A stretch of DNA of 64,000 nt from Neolewinella persica DSM 23188 (GTDB taxonomy: Bacteria > Bacteroidota > Bacteroidia > Chitinophagales > Saprospiraceae): positions 48,190 through 112,189 of the forward strand of contig NZ_KB890430.1 in assembly GCF_000373105.1 (NCBI RefSeq), given 5' to 3'. The notes beneath the pieces were generated by a model. That model had not been told where the DNA came from and did no database searches. It saw only the letters and a list, made by a program, of their open reading frames with translations. A program made the translations under genes and the position numbers. This document shows, piece by piece, positions 10,478-20,341 of this stretch. The first letter of the stretch is position 1. Every line of letters starts with the position of its first letter.

Positions 10478-13400
10478 TTACTTTTCCGGGGTACCTTCAT
10501 CCATGTTTGTAACAGTTACGCAAATGATTTCTCCACCGGAAATTACCGGTTCGTAGGCTACGGCCAGGGAGTCGCCGTATCCCGAAATTGTCAAATCCTC
10601 TTTTTGATAGACGACTACTTCACGATAGCTACCATTTTCAATTCTCGATAGGGCCTCTTTTATCAATTCCCATCCGCTTTCGGTCAGAAATTCCCTGATG
10701 TTTTTCTGAATGAAATCCTCGGGACCTTTGTATGGTTCGTGGCTTTTATTGAGGTCGAGAATATTGCCATCCAGGTCCATTAGGCCGGCCTGGGTCTCGG
10801 TTGCACGCAGCCGTTTCCGGTATTGTTCCAGCAGCGTCAAAGTGTTTTGCAGCTCGATCACCTCGGAGGAGACATCCCGCATAATCAGAATGGCTTGGTC
10901 TTCCCGACTGCCATGCGAACCATTGGTTCTGGCGGGATTAGGGATGAAGGTGATTTCAGCGTACACGGCCGATTCCCCCTCACCACTTATTTTTATTTTT
11001 TCCGTTATAGCAACCTTTTCGTCAAAAACACTACGCAGGGCATTATGAAACTTCAACTGTTCCACATCATCCTCTATCACGTCTACGATGTAGGCACCCA
11101 AAAGATTCTCTACCGGAACATCAGGAGATATCCAACGATTGATTTGCTCAATACGAGCGCGCTGACTGACCAGCGCAATGGAATTTTCCGAATAGTTGAG
11201 CAAGACTTCATACTTCGCTGCGGTTTCACTAAGTTCTTGCCTTGCTTCCACCAACTCGTTGATGTCGATAAAAGTAATAATAAGGCCGATACCTTCGTCT
11301 TTGTCGGGGATTAAATGGGGCAGTATGCGAAGCAGGTAATGGCGTCCACTGCTATCAATGATTTCTTCTTCGTAGCGTTGCCTTGTGTCGAGGACCTGAC
11401 GGCAGTTATCAGTTAAATGAAGGTCGGTGAAGGAACTGGAGAAGGCAGAAAGAGGACGGCTGATGTCCGTTTCGTGGAGATCGAACTGACGCCGAATGCT
11501 GGGGGTAAAGCGCCGGATAATCATATCTCTGTCAAGGAAAATCGTTCCTATTTCGGTGCTTTCCAAGAGTTGATTGATGTCATTGTTGAGGGTTTTCAGC
11601 TGTTCGTTCTTGAACTGCATTTCCTGGTTGACCGTATATAATTCTTCGTTGACGCTTTGAAGCTCTTCATTGGTGCTCTGCATTTCCTCGTTAGAGGCCA
11701 GAAGTTCCCGGTTACTTGTCTGGAGTTCTTCATTGGTTGCTTCCAGTTCGGTGAGTAGCTTGCGGGCCCGTTGCTCGGAAAGGATGAGTCGTTCCTCCAA
11801 AGTGTGAATTCTCCGCTGAAGTAGTTGGTCTGCTTTTAGCGGCTTTCCAGGATTTTCATCTTCGCTCAAAAGTGTTTTTGGAGAGATCTGGATCATCACT
11901 AATTTACCCGGGTAGCTGTCAAGTTCAACCTGACTAAGCATTGCTTGGTAGGTAATCCCCTTTATATCAAGTGCATCAACGCTAATTTCACTATTGGCGT
12001 CTTGATTCTCTGAGCTGAATAGGGCGTCTATTCCTGCCCGGAGAAGGGTTACAGTATTGTTATCCAGGACCTTATCAAGGACAAATTCCGTGTGGAATTT
12101 AGGAAAGTGAAGAACAGCGTCGAGGTTGCCATTTATGTACGCAATTTCAAAAGCTTGATTTAAAAACAAGCAGGCGGGTGCATACTGACCAGCGAGGTAT
12201 TGTGCGAACTCATCGAAATTGCTGGCCCGATAGTTTTCTCTTGAAGAAACCTGGTTAATGATGTTGTCTTCCATGCCTACATTGTTTTCGCGTGCTGCTA
12301 TGGATAGCCGTGACCTTTTGCTCAAGTCTAAATGCCGTTTTTCTATCGGCCGGGGGGTGAATATCTTCCAACGGCGGTCTATGCTTGAAAAAGCCTGTTG
12401 CATCCGCCCCAGGCTTTCGCTCGGACCCAGCATCATGAATCCTTCAGGATTGAGCGAGAAGTGAAAATTAGACAGGATTCCTGCTTGTGCCGCAGCGTCT
12501 ATATAAATCAGAAAGTTCCGACAGCTGAGAAAATCGATATGAATAAAGGGAGGGTCAGTAAGGAGGTTTTGAATGGCGAAGAGAATTTTCTCTCTCAGCC
12601 TCGGAACTACCCGGTACCCCCCATGGGTGTGCTGTAGGTATTTTTTTAAATAACGTTCGGGGATATCCGCAAAAATGTTCTCTTGATAAAAGCCTTCTCC
12701 GGCGACTTTGATCGCTTTGGGATCGACGTCGGAAGCTAGAATCTTATAATCTAAGCCTTTACCGTGCACCGATAAATAATCGTCAAGCACCATTGCGATA
12801 GAGTAAGCTTCCTCCCCCGTACTACAGGCCGGTACCCAGATACGCAGCGGTCGGTCGGGGACGGCCGAAGCCACCAGTTGAGGCAACACTTTTCGCTCGA
12901 TCAATTCAAACGCCTGGGGGTCACGAAAAAAACGGGTTACGCCAATCAGAAAGCTTTGGGCAAGAATTTGTAGTTCTTCTTCTTTGCTGTCCAGTAGTTC
13001 CAGATAATCGGTAGGTTGATCGATCATGTGGATCAACAATCGCTTTTCAATTCGGCGCCTGATGGTTGAGGGGCGGTAGTGACTAAAATCCATCGTCAAC
13101 CCTTCGTTGATTCGGCGAATGATTTCCGCAATGAACCCTTCAAATTCCGGCTGAGCCAACTCCTGAAAAACTTTCACCTGGTTAGGACCGGGCTCCCGGA
13201 GAGCGATGGAGGTAATGGTCTGAGCCAATTCTTTTGGCGAGCCGATATAGTCCGCTACCTCGAAGCGTATGGCAGCGGCCGGCATACCAGAGAACTGAGC
13301 AGAATGAGGAGATTGCACCAAAACGATGCCACCGCTCTCCTTAACGGCCTTTAAGCCGCGGCTTCCGTCGGACCCCATTCCGGAAAGAATAACGGCAATA

Positions 13401-13795
13401 CCGTAACTTTCCTGATCAACGGCAAGGGAAAGTAAAAAATGGTCTATCGGGAGGTAAACATAATCGTTCTCTTGCTCTCTTGGACTAAGAAGAAGCCTAC
13501 CTTTCTTGACGGTAAGCTCTTTGTCGGCAGGACGGATATATACGGTGTTAGGTCTGGGGGCAGTGTCTTCCCGTAAGAAAGTCACCTTCATTTCCGTGGC
13601 ACGACTGAGAATTACCGCAAGATTACTGTCGTAGTCGATGCTTAAATGCTGGACGATGACAAAAGCAAGCCCCGTGTCACTTGGCAGTGTACCGAGCAAC
13701 GATTCGATGGCTTGGAGCCCTCCGGCGGAAGCTCCGATACCGACAATGCGGGTATTATCTTGCAATGGGTTGATAAGCTTATTTGAAAAAATCAA
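10478..13795 (-). CDS. CheB-CheR-PAS hybrid signalling protein
   Basis: 1105 residues. Residues about 15-200 form a CheB methylesterase domain (GIGASAGGLQAIE, VIVQHLS, ILSGMGSDGS). Residues about 215-480 form a CheR methyltransferase (RRIEKRLLIHM, WVPACSTGEEAYS). A long coiled coil follows (NEELQTSNRELLASNEEMQ), then two to three PAS domains. It ends without a kinase domain. The family is common in Bacteroidota and is usually tied to sensory signalling rather than flagellar chemotaxis; no che, mcp or motility genes are present in the window. The partner may be the lone CheB at 14739-15767. Confidence 0.92.
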   Translation of the reverse strand: MIFSNKLINPLQDNTRIVGIGASAGGLQAIESLLGTLPSDTGLAFVIVQHLSIDYDSNLAVILSRATEMKVTFLREDTAPRPNTVYIRPADKELTVKKGRLLLSPREQENDYVYLPIDHFLLSLAVDQESYGIAVILSGMGSDGSRGLKAVKESGGIVLVQSPHSAQFSGMPAAAIRFEVADYIGSPKELAQTITSIALREPGPNQVKVFQELAQPEFEGFIAEIIRRINEGLTMDFSHYRPSTIRRRIEKRLLIHMIDQPTDYLELLDSKEEELQILAQSFLIGVTRFFRDPQAFELIERKVLPQLVASAVPDRPLRIWVPACSTGEEAYSIAMVLDDYLSVHGKGLDYKILASDVDPKAIKVAGEGFYQENIFADIPERYLKKYLQHTHGGYRVVPRLREKILFAIQNLLTDPPFIHIDFLSCRNFLIYIDAAAQAGILSNFHFSLNPEGFMMLGPSESLGRMQQAFSSIDRRWKIFTPRPIEKRHLDLSKRSRLSIAARENNVGMEDNIINQVSSRENYRASNFDEFAQYLAGQYAPACLFLNQAFEIAYINGNLDAVLHFPKFHTEFVLDKVLDNNTVTLLRAGIDALFSSENQDANSEISVDALDIKGITYQAMLSQVELDSYPGKLVMIQISPKTLLSEDENPGKPLKADQLLQRRIHTLEERLILSEQRARKLLTELEATNEELQTSNRELLASNEEMQSTNEELQSVNEELYTVNQEMQFKNEQLKTLNNDINQLLESTEIGTIFLDRDMIIRRFTPSIRRQFDLHETDISRPLSAFSSSFTDLHLTDNCRQVLDTRQRYEEEIIDSSGRHYLLRILPHLIPDKDEGIGLIITFIDINELVEARQELSETAAKYEVLLNYSENSIALVSQRARIEQINRWISPDVPVENLLGAYIVDVIEDDVEQLKFHNALRSVFDEKVAITEKIKISGEGESAVYAEITFIPNPARTNGSHGSREDQAILIMRDVSSEVIELQNTLTLLEQYRKRLRATETQAGLMDLDGNILDLNKSHEPYKGPEDFIQKNIREFLTESGWELIKEALSRIENGSYREVVVYQKEDLTISGYGDSLAVAYEPVISGGEIICVTVTNMDEGTPEK

Positions 13796-13996
13796 AAGCC
13801 AATATATGAGTCAGGAGAAAGAAACACAGTATTGGATCAGGAACTATTAATGGCTAAGCTTGAAAATGGTTGACGGTGGGGCAGACTGCTAAAATTTCAC
13901 ACCAGTCAGAAAATATGATAATTCGTCCGTCTCACTAATCGTCAACCGTAATTTCACAAACTATTTTTCAGGGTTAATGTAGAGGCAAGGTCGTTT

Positions 13997-14410
13997 TTAC
14001 AGCCATTTCCAAAGCCTGTCCCACTCATGGAGAGCAGTATGGTGATTATCGGTGGCTATTATTGCTCTTCTCACTTTCAAAACATTGCGGATCAATGTTT
14101 GGCGCAGACAAATGTCATGTAACTGCACAATGTTTGGGTAATTTTCTGTTGTTACCGTTTTCCATTTCCCAGCGATACAGCGAATAAACGAGAGGCTATA
14201 CGTCCAATAGTAGCGATCTACTGAGCACCAATCTTTTAGTTCGTGCTTGTCAATGAATGCGAGCGATTTTTCTGTCTTTTTTTCAAGAACTTGTAAGGAT
14301 CTAAGTCGAAAATCGACGCAGCTCAAATCAGAAGGCATATGGTTCACGGTGTGTATTGTTGGCTGGTGAGACATTGTACAGTCAAAATACGTGCCAACCT
14401 GATAAGTCAT
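13997..14410 (-). CDS. Hypothetical protein, AT-rich, weak support
   Basis: 137 residues, unrecognised. It has no signal peptide or membrane segment but many W, Y, H and C residues. It lies in an AT-rich stretch unlike its neighbours, between two CheB-type genes, with no clear promoter or partner. An internal ATG (MSHQPT) could be the real start. It may be a horizontally acquired orphan or a chance ORF. Confidence 0.35.
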   Translation of the reverse strand: MTYQVGTYFDCTMSHQPTIHTVNHMPSDLSCVDFRLRSLQVLEKKTEKSLAFIDKHELKDWCSVDRYYWTYSLSFIRCIAGKWKTVTTENYPNIVQLHDICLRQTLIRNVLKVRRAIIATDNHHTALHEWDRLWKWL

Positions 14411-14738
14411 TGATAATCAGCTAAACTCAATTTTGCAAGTCGATAATTTTTATCAAATACAATAAACTTAATTATTATATTTAATACCTTTATGCGATAT
14501 AATATCTATGAAATAAGAAATTACGTAAAGCAGCCTTTTTTAGGCGGTGAGTCTGCTGCTGCTGCAGGTGTTCAAACCGGCCTGGGTGCCGCCAGCTGAC
14601 AAGAGAGGGTAAAAGTAAAATAAACTTCGATAAGAGGAGTAGGTAAACAAGGCCTTGATCGCCTGGTAACGTGTAAGTCTTACTGCCTGATCGTTTTTTA
14701 TCTCCACTTTTCTGACGAGGTCTGGATTACAGGTGACG
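14411..14738. other. AT-rich gene-free stretch
   Basis: About 330 bases with no supported gene. The first half is very AT-rich. A minus-strand ORF across the end is an out-of-frame shadow of the CheB gene. I see no RNA gene or repeat here. Confidence 0.4.
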
Positions 14739-15767
14739 TTAGTTTTCAAGTTCCAGTTCCTGGCTTTCCATGATGGTGGACTTGATAATTTTTGATCGCC
14801 TTGAGAGGCTATTTGCATTATCCCGGTACTTACCCGCGATCTTAGCATGGCCTTCTGTCTCCAGTATATCGGCCATATGACCTAGCAGCAGTTGACCTTC
14901 TTCCATTCCTCGCATGACTTCCCACGTACTTGCTTCTATATTATTATTGATGCCAACCAATAGAGAGTCAGCGGTATGGGCATGGCCCGTGTGGCAGCGA
15001 AATCTTTTTAACTTGCCTTCAGCATATTCCGTTAGCGCGCCATGACATTCCGGACAAGTTAGGGGGGAAAATTTCCCATAGGTAATTACACCTTTTTTTA
15101 ATGCATTCTCTCCTTTTGCAACCCCAAGTTCAAATTCGACGAAGTTTTTCCGCCCGGCAGTAACAGGTATGGTAGATTGCTTTCCGGAGGTTATTTGTTT
15201 GCTTAAGGAGCCGATTAGCTGACCGATCTGATCGCCAGGTAATTCGTAGTCAATTTCATTATACATGGCTGCACTGACGGGCATTCCATCAAAAACGGCA
15301 TCTTCCCTGGACTGGATGACGGAGGTGCCACTAAAATGCTTTATGTTCCACAGACCGGAAGTACCGTCGTTCAGCGCACCGCTGAGAATTATACCGACAA
15401 CCCTTTGCCGATAAGAGTAGGCAGCTGACCTGAACAGGGCATCAACGGAAGGCCGCCAATGATTCTCCTTGGGACCTTTGGTGACCAGCATTTTACCGCC
15501 TTCTAGTATTAGATGGTGATCCGGAACAGCCGTGTATATCGTTCCGGGACAAATGGTCACGTCGTGTTTAGCATTTAAGACGGGGAGCTTAGACCGGTAG
15601 CCTAGAATCTGGTCTAGGTTATTCTCTGCGTATGAAGGCATGTGCTGGACTACGAATATGGACGCCCTGCAGTCTTCAGGTATATTTTCAATCAAATTCA
15701 GTAGTGGAGTCATTCCCCCGGCTGATGCTCCGATTACTATAATAGCCTGTTTTTCATCATTGAGCAT
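14739..15767 (-). CDS. Stand-alone CheB-type methylesterase with C-terminal zinc-ribbon-like region
   Basis: 342 residues. The CheB catalytic domain (1-190) shows the nucleophile in IGASAGGMTPLL, the histidine in VVQHMPSY and the aspartate in SGALNDGTSG. There is no receiver domain. The C-terminal part carries cysteine/histidine pairs (CPECHG and CHTGHAHTADSLL) suggesting a metal-binding knuckle. The role is probably demethylation or deamidation of a receptor outside classical chemotaxis. Confidence 0.88.
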   Translation of the reverse strand: MLNDEKQAIIVIGASAGGMTPLLNLIENIPEDCRASIFVVQHMPSYAENNLDQILGYRSKLPVLNAKHDVTICPGTIYTAVPDHHLILEGGKMLVTKGPKENHWRPSVDALFRSAAYSYRQRVVGIILSGALNDGTSGLWNIKHFSGTSVIQSREDAVFDGMPVSAAMYNEIDYELPGDQIGQLIGSLSKQITSGKQSTIPVTAGRKNFVEFELGVAKGENALKKGVITYGKFSPLTCPECHGALTEYAEGKLKRFRCHTGHAHTADSLLVGINNNIEASTWEVMRGMEEGQLLLGHMADILETEGHAKIAGKYRDNANSLSRRSKIIKSTIMESQELELEN

Positions 15768-15877
15768 ACTACTTTTTGTAAATCAAACAGCATGTCATCA
15801 GTAGAGGTTCTGTATGAGTTGGGAATGAACATTGTTAAAACAGCTAAGGTTTAACCTGAATATTATCACGGTAGAAT

Positions 15878-16129
15878 ATGAGAAGATTTATTTCTCAGTC
15901 GCAGTTCCTCTTCTTCGCTACCCGCTTCTTTAACACACACTACTATGGCAGCAGGCATCCCCGAAGTCTTAGATTAACATGGATTACTTTTTTGCCAATA
16001 GTCCGCTGCACTTGGGTTTCTCTGCCCGTGAAGGTGAGTATTAAGAACTGGCGTTTTCAAGAAGTTTTCTTGTTGCAAAGAAAATCAGGTTGGAAAATCT
16101 TCAACCACTTACATGAAAATATCTTATGA
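15878..16129 (+). pseudogene. Possible remnant of an NTF2/SnoaL-like gene
   Basis: The last about 35 residues of this frame (WRFQEVFLLQRKSGWKIFN) resemble the C-terminal strands of NTF2-like (SnoaL/DUF4440) proteins, whose typical ending is f.E.f.L.k..G.WKI. The first about 45 residues do not fit the fold, suggesting loss of the N-terminal part. The stop overlaps the next start as ATGA, the arrangement of a translationally coupled pair with the Crp/Fnr gene. This is inference from short similarity only. Confidence 0.35.
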
Positions 16130-16704
16130 ATTTACAATTAATGAAAGCCCTGGAAAAGCAGACAACGCTTACTCAGCAACAGCTGGAAACGGTTGCGGAG
16201 TATGCGCAAGAAAAGAGGTACAACAAGGGTGATTATTTTCTGAAATTTCCAAAGGTGAGCACTGAAATTGGCTTTGTCCTGTCCGGCGTTTTACGGTATT
16301 ATTATTTGGACGATGAAGGCAACGAGGTGACGGCAATGTTTATGCAGGCTAACGACTTCTTTACCGACCTGAAAAGCTTCCAAAACAGAACGCCTAGCAG
16401 CGGATTCATCCAAGCGGAAACGGACGCTAAAGTACTGGTATTTGACGCTCAGGCAAACGAAACGCTACTCGGAAGCGTAGACGGCTGGGCACTGGCACTT
16501 AGACAAATTACCCAAAGCAGGTTATTAGAACAGTTGCAATTTTCAAGAAGCCTTATCAATGATGACGCATTGGGCGCCTACAAATCTTTTATTTCAACTT
16601 ACCCTGAGATCGCCAATAGCGTTACGGATCGGCACCTTGCTTCATTCTTAGGTATTTCCAAGTACACTTTCAGCAGGATCAAGAACCAGGTGAAAAAAGA
16701 TTAA
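16126..16704 (+). CDS. Crp/Fnr-family transcriptional regulator
   Basis: 192 residues. The N-terminal cyclic-nucleotide-binding-type beta roll (about 20-120, YNKGDYFLKFPKVSTEIGFVL, GVLRYYYLDDEGNE) is followed by a winged helix with recognition region TDRHLASFLGISKYTFSRI. No FNR-type cysteines are seen. Such short Bacteroidota members often control a neighbouring gene, but the neighbour here is only an NTF2-like remnant that overlaps its start. Confidence 0.88.
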   Translation: MNLQLMKALEKQTTLTQQQLETVAEYAQEKRYNKGDYFLKFPKVSTEIGFVLSGVLRYYYLDDEGNEVTAMFMQANDFFTDLKSFQNRTPSSGFIQAETDAKVLVFDAQANETLLGSVDGWALALRQITQSRLLEQLQFSRSLINDDALGAYKSFISTYPEIANSVTDRHLASFLGISKYTFSRIKNQVKKD

Positions 16705-16807
16705 GCGAGTTGCTATATCGCAACGCGCTGTAACAAATAACAACGTAATCTTGTGCCTCATTCAAAATGGGATTACAAATAAGTGTTGTTCAAGTGTTTT
16801 TCATTCT

Positions 16808-16841
16808 AGTAGCCAGCCTTTGTTAAGGCTGGCTACTTTTT
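16808..16841 (+). terminator. Rho-independent terminator after the Crp/Fnr gene
   Basis: Perfect 10-bp stem GTAGCCAGCC / GGCTGGCTAC, extended by one A-T pair, with loop TTTGTTAA and a following T5 run on the plus strand. It lies about 100 bases past the Crp/Fnr stop. Confidence 0.85.
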
Positions 16842-16901
16842 AATAATATTGAAGGCACGGTAGTTGTTAGTTTAGAGCTACAGCCGGGTAGGGCCACTTG
16901 C

Positions 16902-19900
16902 CTACTTCATCAGCTCCTTCACCGCCCGCACCAGCTGCGCGTCAACGCCTTTGGCAATATCGCCCGGCAGGTTCTTTACGCGCACGTCCGGCTCCGTCTG
17001 GTTATTCTCCATCCAGTTGCCGTTGATGTCTTTGGCACTGACCGGAACTACGCCCCAGACTGATCCATCGGGCAAGCGCTCCCACCCTGCGAAGGAACAG
17101 GTTCCGGGTGTCGGCATACCGAGGGTGGTACCAATCTTGAGGTCGTCGTAACCGCAGGCGAAGCAGTGCCCGTCGGAATATTGGGCTTCGTTGATGAGGG
17201 CAAGCGTTGGCTTCGTCCAACGGGAGGTCGGCTCTCCGCCTACCACCTTAGCTTCCGTCTCGTAAGTGATGAAGGAAACCCCGGTGAAGAACATCGCCAG
17301 ATCTGCCACAAGGTCACCACCGCCGTTGAAGCGGGTATCGATAATCATCGCCTTGCGGTCAAAGTATTTACCCATCATGTCTTCGTAAATGCTCCGGTAA
17401 GGGCCGTCACCCATTCCGGGGATGTGTACGTAGCCCAGGGTACCGCCGGATAGTTTGTCCACTTCCTCTTCGTTGATCTTCACCCAACGCTTGTAGAGCA
17501 GCCCGTTTTCTTCCCCCAGTGAAATGGGTTTTACGGTAATGGATTGCTTCTTTTTTGTCGTAGGGTCAGTAACTTCCAATAGGGTGAAGTTACCCGCTTT
17601 GCGGTTGAGGTAGCTGGCTACATCGCGGTTTGGGCTGATCGCTTCCCCGTCGATCGATTCGATGATCGTTCCGGGCTTGAGGTCAAACGCAGCACGGTCA
17701 AGTGGTCCACCATCCATTACTTCCGCGATTCTAATACCGTTACCGGTGTACGCATAATCCATAAAGATGCCCAGGGAAGCAGTGGCATCCGGATTGGTAA
17801 AGCCCTGTGGCCGGAAGCGTGCGCCGGCATGGCTCACGTTCAGCTCCCCCAGCATCTCAGAGAGCATCTCGGTAAACTCAAAGGCATTGCCGATGCCAGA
17901 CAGGTACTTGCTGTATTCGCTACGCATCTGGTTCCAGTCGATGCCGTGAAAAGTCGGCTCGTAGAAGATTGCGTTGGTACGGATCCAGACGTGGTCAAAC
18001 ATCGCCTGGCGCTCGGCAGCTACGTCGTACTCCATTTCTCCCTTGATCTTGACCGGCGTTTTCTTACTCTTCGCCACGTCAATTTTCGAGATACTACCGC
18101 TGCTGAGCAGGTAAAGGTTTTTATGCTCCTTGTCCCATTCCAGCCGACCACCACTGCCGATCTTCATTTCCATCTTGGTCTCCTTGGTACGCAGATTAGT
18201 AGACCATAAGTTCGCTCCTTTCTCGAAGGTGGCGAGGTAGTACAGTTTCTCTCCGTCTTTGGAAAGCACGGCATCTCCCAGGCGGGAAGAGTGGATGGTG
18301 AGGCGCTTGTTTCGCTCATCGAGGTTATTCCAGTCGAAGGTGAGTTTTTTCACTTCCTTCTTCTTGTCGTCGTCCTTGTCGTCATCATCTTTATCGTCAT
18401 CGTCTTTATCCTTATCGCCGTCTTTTTTGTCGTCGCCTTTTTTGTCGCCGTCCTTCTCCTTTTTCTGCGCTTCCTTGATGGCCTTCGCTAGTTTGAATTC
18501 CTCGTCACTCAGGTTAGCTTCATCCCAGGCTTCCTGGGTAAAGTACATCGAGTAAACATCCTGCTCAGACCGGCCGCTGGTGGCGTAGGACTTCAGTCCG
18601 TCCCGGTTACTTAACCAGATCATTTGCTTGCCGCCGTCAACCCATTTTGGGCGTGAGTCGTAGTAGCCACTTTCATTCAGGTTGACGCGCTTACTGCCGT
18701 CTGCTTTCATCAGCAATACATCGCTGTTGTTCATCAATACGTCCCATTCCACCAGCAGCCATTCGCTATCGGGGCTCCAGGTAAAGTACTTGTCACCATC
18801 GCTCATGTGGTAAAGTTCCTTAGGGCTGAGCAAAGTAACTTCTCCGGTGCCGTCGGCATTACGCACTTTGATGGAACGGCGGTCTTCCACCCAGGCCATC
18901 TTTTTGCCATCGGGGGAGTACTGCACGAGGTAGTTGTCCTTTTCGTTTTCGATGACCGGACTTTCTTTCGTCAGCGTAGCGGCATAGAAAAACGGTTCCT
19001 CCATTCTGTTTTTTTCGCTTTTAAAAGTACTCCACTTGCCGGCCGTTTCCCGGCTGTAGACGACAGATTTTCCTTCCGGTCCCCAGGAGACAAAACGTTC
19101 CTGCTCCGGCGTATTGGTCAGTCGTTTAGTGAAAGACTCCTCGGCGGAAGTCACGAACACCTCTCCCCGGGCAATGAAGGCAATTTCCTTACCGCTTGGA
19201 GAGACGGACATTTCAGTAATACCTCCACTGATGGTCACAAATTTATCCTGGTTGGCGGCTCCCTGGGTGATGATCGTTACGGGGAGTTTCTTCGGCTGCG
19301 CGCCTTCGCGCAGGGTATAGAGTTCGCCATCGAAACCGAAGCAGATTGTCCCGTCTTTACTTTGGCTGAGGAACCGGACGGGGTGGAGTTTAAAATCGGT
19401 TACCTGCGTAGCTTCTTTAAGGTTGCCAGCTGGTGCTTTCCATACGTTATAGGTCCCACTGCGTTCACTTAGAAAGTGCACCGTTTTTCCATCTGCACTT
19501 ACGATTGGCTGGCGGTCTTCGGCAGTATTGGTGGTGAGCTGGGTATGGCTTTTGTTGGCCAGGTCGTAGCGCCAGAGGTCTCGGGTGATGGAGGAGGTAT
19601 GGTGCTTTCGGTATTCGTTTTCGCCGCCTTTCTTGTCTTGGTAATACATGCTTTTGCCATCCGGGCTAAACTGAACGTACTCTGCGGGAACGGTGAGGAT
19701 TTGGCTGACTCTTCCGCCGCTTACGGGAACGGAGTATAATTCTGACTGAGAGCGGTGGGGGAACTGGCGGTGCGTGACCTCGTCTTGCCGCAGGGCACCG
19801 AAGAGTACGGCTTTCCCGTCGGGCGCGAAGGTGTAGGGAGTTTCGTCGTTGGAGTGATAGGTCAGCCGGGTGGCTGGCCCGCCCTGGGCGGGCATGGTGA

Positions 19901-20171
19901 ATACGTCGAAATTACCGTACCGGTTGCTGGCGAAGGCGAGCTGTTGCCCATCTTTACTCCAGGTCGCGGCGTAATCATGGGCTTTATGGAAAGTTAATTG
20001 CTGCGCACGACCACCGGCGGTGGCCACGGTGTACAAGTCGCCTTTGTAGGTAAAAACTACCTGATCTCCATTAGGAGAAATGGCACTGTGACGGAGCCAG
20101 TTGGCGGTTTCCTGGGCGCGGCCGCAGGTGCACAGAACGGTAATAAGAAGCAGGGTGAGCAATGGACGCAT
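16902..20171 (-). CDS. Tricorn-like S41 protease, secreted
   Basis: About 1089 residues from the internal ATG (MRPLLTLLL), which gives a signal peptide; the ORF extends 34 codons further upstream without similarity. Residues about 25-560 are WD40/TolB-type propeller repeats (SPNGDQVVF, WSKDGQQLAFASN). About 565-605 is a Lys/Asp-rich linker of almost pure K and D. About 750-870 contains the tricorn C1/PDZ region (GTIIESIDGEAI). About 880-1085 is the S41 tail-specific protease core (DTRFNGGGDLVADLA, YSDGHCFACGYD with the probable nucleophile serine). The family degrades peptides. The signal peptide encodes a copy of the dispersed 20-bp repeat (LCTCGRAQ). Confidence 0.9.
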   Translation of the reverse strand: MRPLLTLLLITVLCTCGRAQETANWLRHSAISPNGDQVVFTYKGDLYTVATAGGRAQQLTFHKAHDYAATWSKDGQQLAFASNRYGNFDVFTMPAQGGPATRLTYHSNDETPYTFAPDGKAVLFGALRQDEVTHRQFPHRSQSELYSVPVSGGRVSQILTVPAEYVQFSPDGKSMYYQDKKGGENEYRKHHTSSITRDLWRYDLANKSHTQLTTNTAEDRQPIVSADGKTVHFLSERSGTYNVWKAPAGNLKEATQVTDFKLHPVRFLSQSKDGTICFGFDGELYTLREGAQPKKLPVTIITQGAANQDKFVTISGGITEMSVSPSGKEIAFIARGEVFVTSAEESFTKRLTNTPEQERFVSWGPEGKSVVYSRETAGKWSTFKSEKNRMEEPFFYAATLTKESPVIENEKDNYLVQYSPDGKKMAWVEDRRSIKVRNADGTGEVTLLSPKELYHMSDGDKYFTWSPDSEWLLVEWDVLMNNSDVLLMKADGSKRVNLNESGYYDSRPKWVDGGKQMIWLSNRDGLKSYATSGRSEQDVYSMYFTQEAWDEANLSDEEFKLAKAIKEAQKKEKDGDKKGDDKKDGDKDKDDDDKDDDDKDDDKKKEVKKLTFDWNNLDERNKRLTIHSSRLGDAVLSKDGEKLYYLATFEKGANLWSTNLRTKETKMEMKIGSGGRLEWDKEHKNLYLLSSGSISKIDVAKSKKTPVKIKGEMEYDVAAERQAMFDHVWIRTNAIFYEPTFHGIDWNQMRSEYSKYLSGIGNAFEFTEMLSEMLGELNVSHAGARFRPQGFTNPDATASLGIFMDYAYTGNGIRIAEVMDGGPLDRAAFDLKPGTIIESIDGEAISPNRDVASYLNRKAGNFTLLEVTDPTTKKKQSITVKPISLGEENGLLYKRWVKINEEEVDKLSGGTLGYVHIPGMGDGPYRSIYEDMMGKYFDRKAMIIDTRFNGGGDLVADLAMFFTGVSFITYETEAKVVGGEPTSRWTKPTLALINEAQYSDGHCFACGYDDLKIGTTLGMPTPGTCSFAGWERLPDGSVWGVVPVSAKDINGNWMENNQTEPDVRVKNLPGDIAKGVDAQLVRAVKELMK
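20113..20132 (-). repeat. Dispersed 20-bp repeat, copy 2 (inside a signal peptide)
   Basis: A perfect consensus copy in the coding strand of the Tricorn-like protease, encoding C-T-C-G-R-A-Q at the signal-peptide cleavage region. Confidence 0.85.
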
Positions 20172-20341
20172 CTGTTGGGTTGGTTTTGGGGTGGGAAGGT
20201 AGGGAATTTGGGCTATTGGTGGGTTGCGCTCGAATTGAAAGATTTCAGTACGAACCAGAGGTACAACAACCACGTATTTGATAAGAGTGGGCGTCGGATT
20301 CAGCCACGGTTAATCGCGTCTTTCCTTATAAATCATTATCA

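Noticed and set aside
14540..14848. Minus-strand 102-residue ORF
   Set aside because: Overlaps the end of the CheB gene out of frame and has no recognisable features.
18259..18555. Plus-strand Ser/Leu-rich ORFs
   Set aside because: Antisense shadows of the Lys/Asp-rich linker of the Tricorn-like protease.
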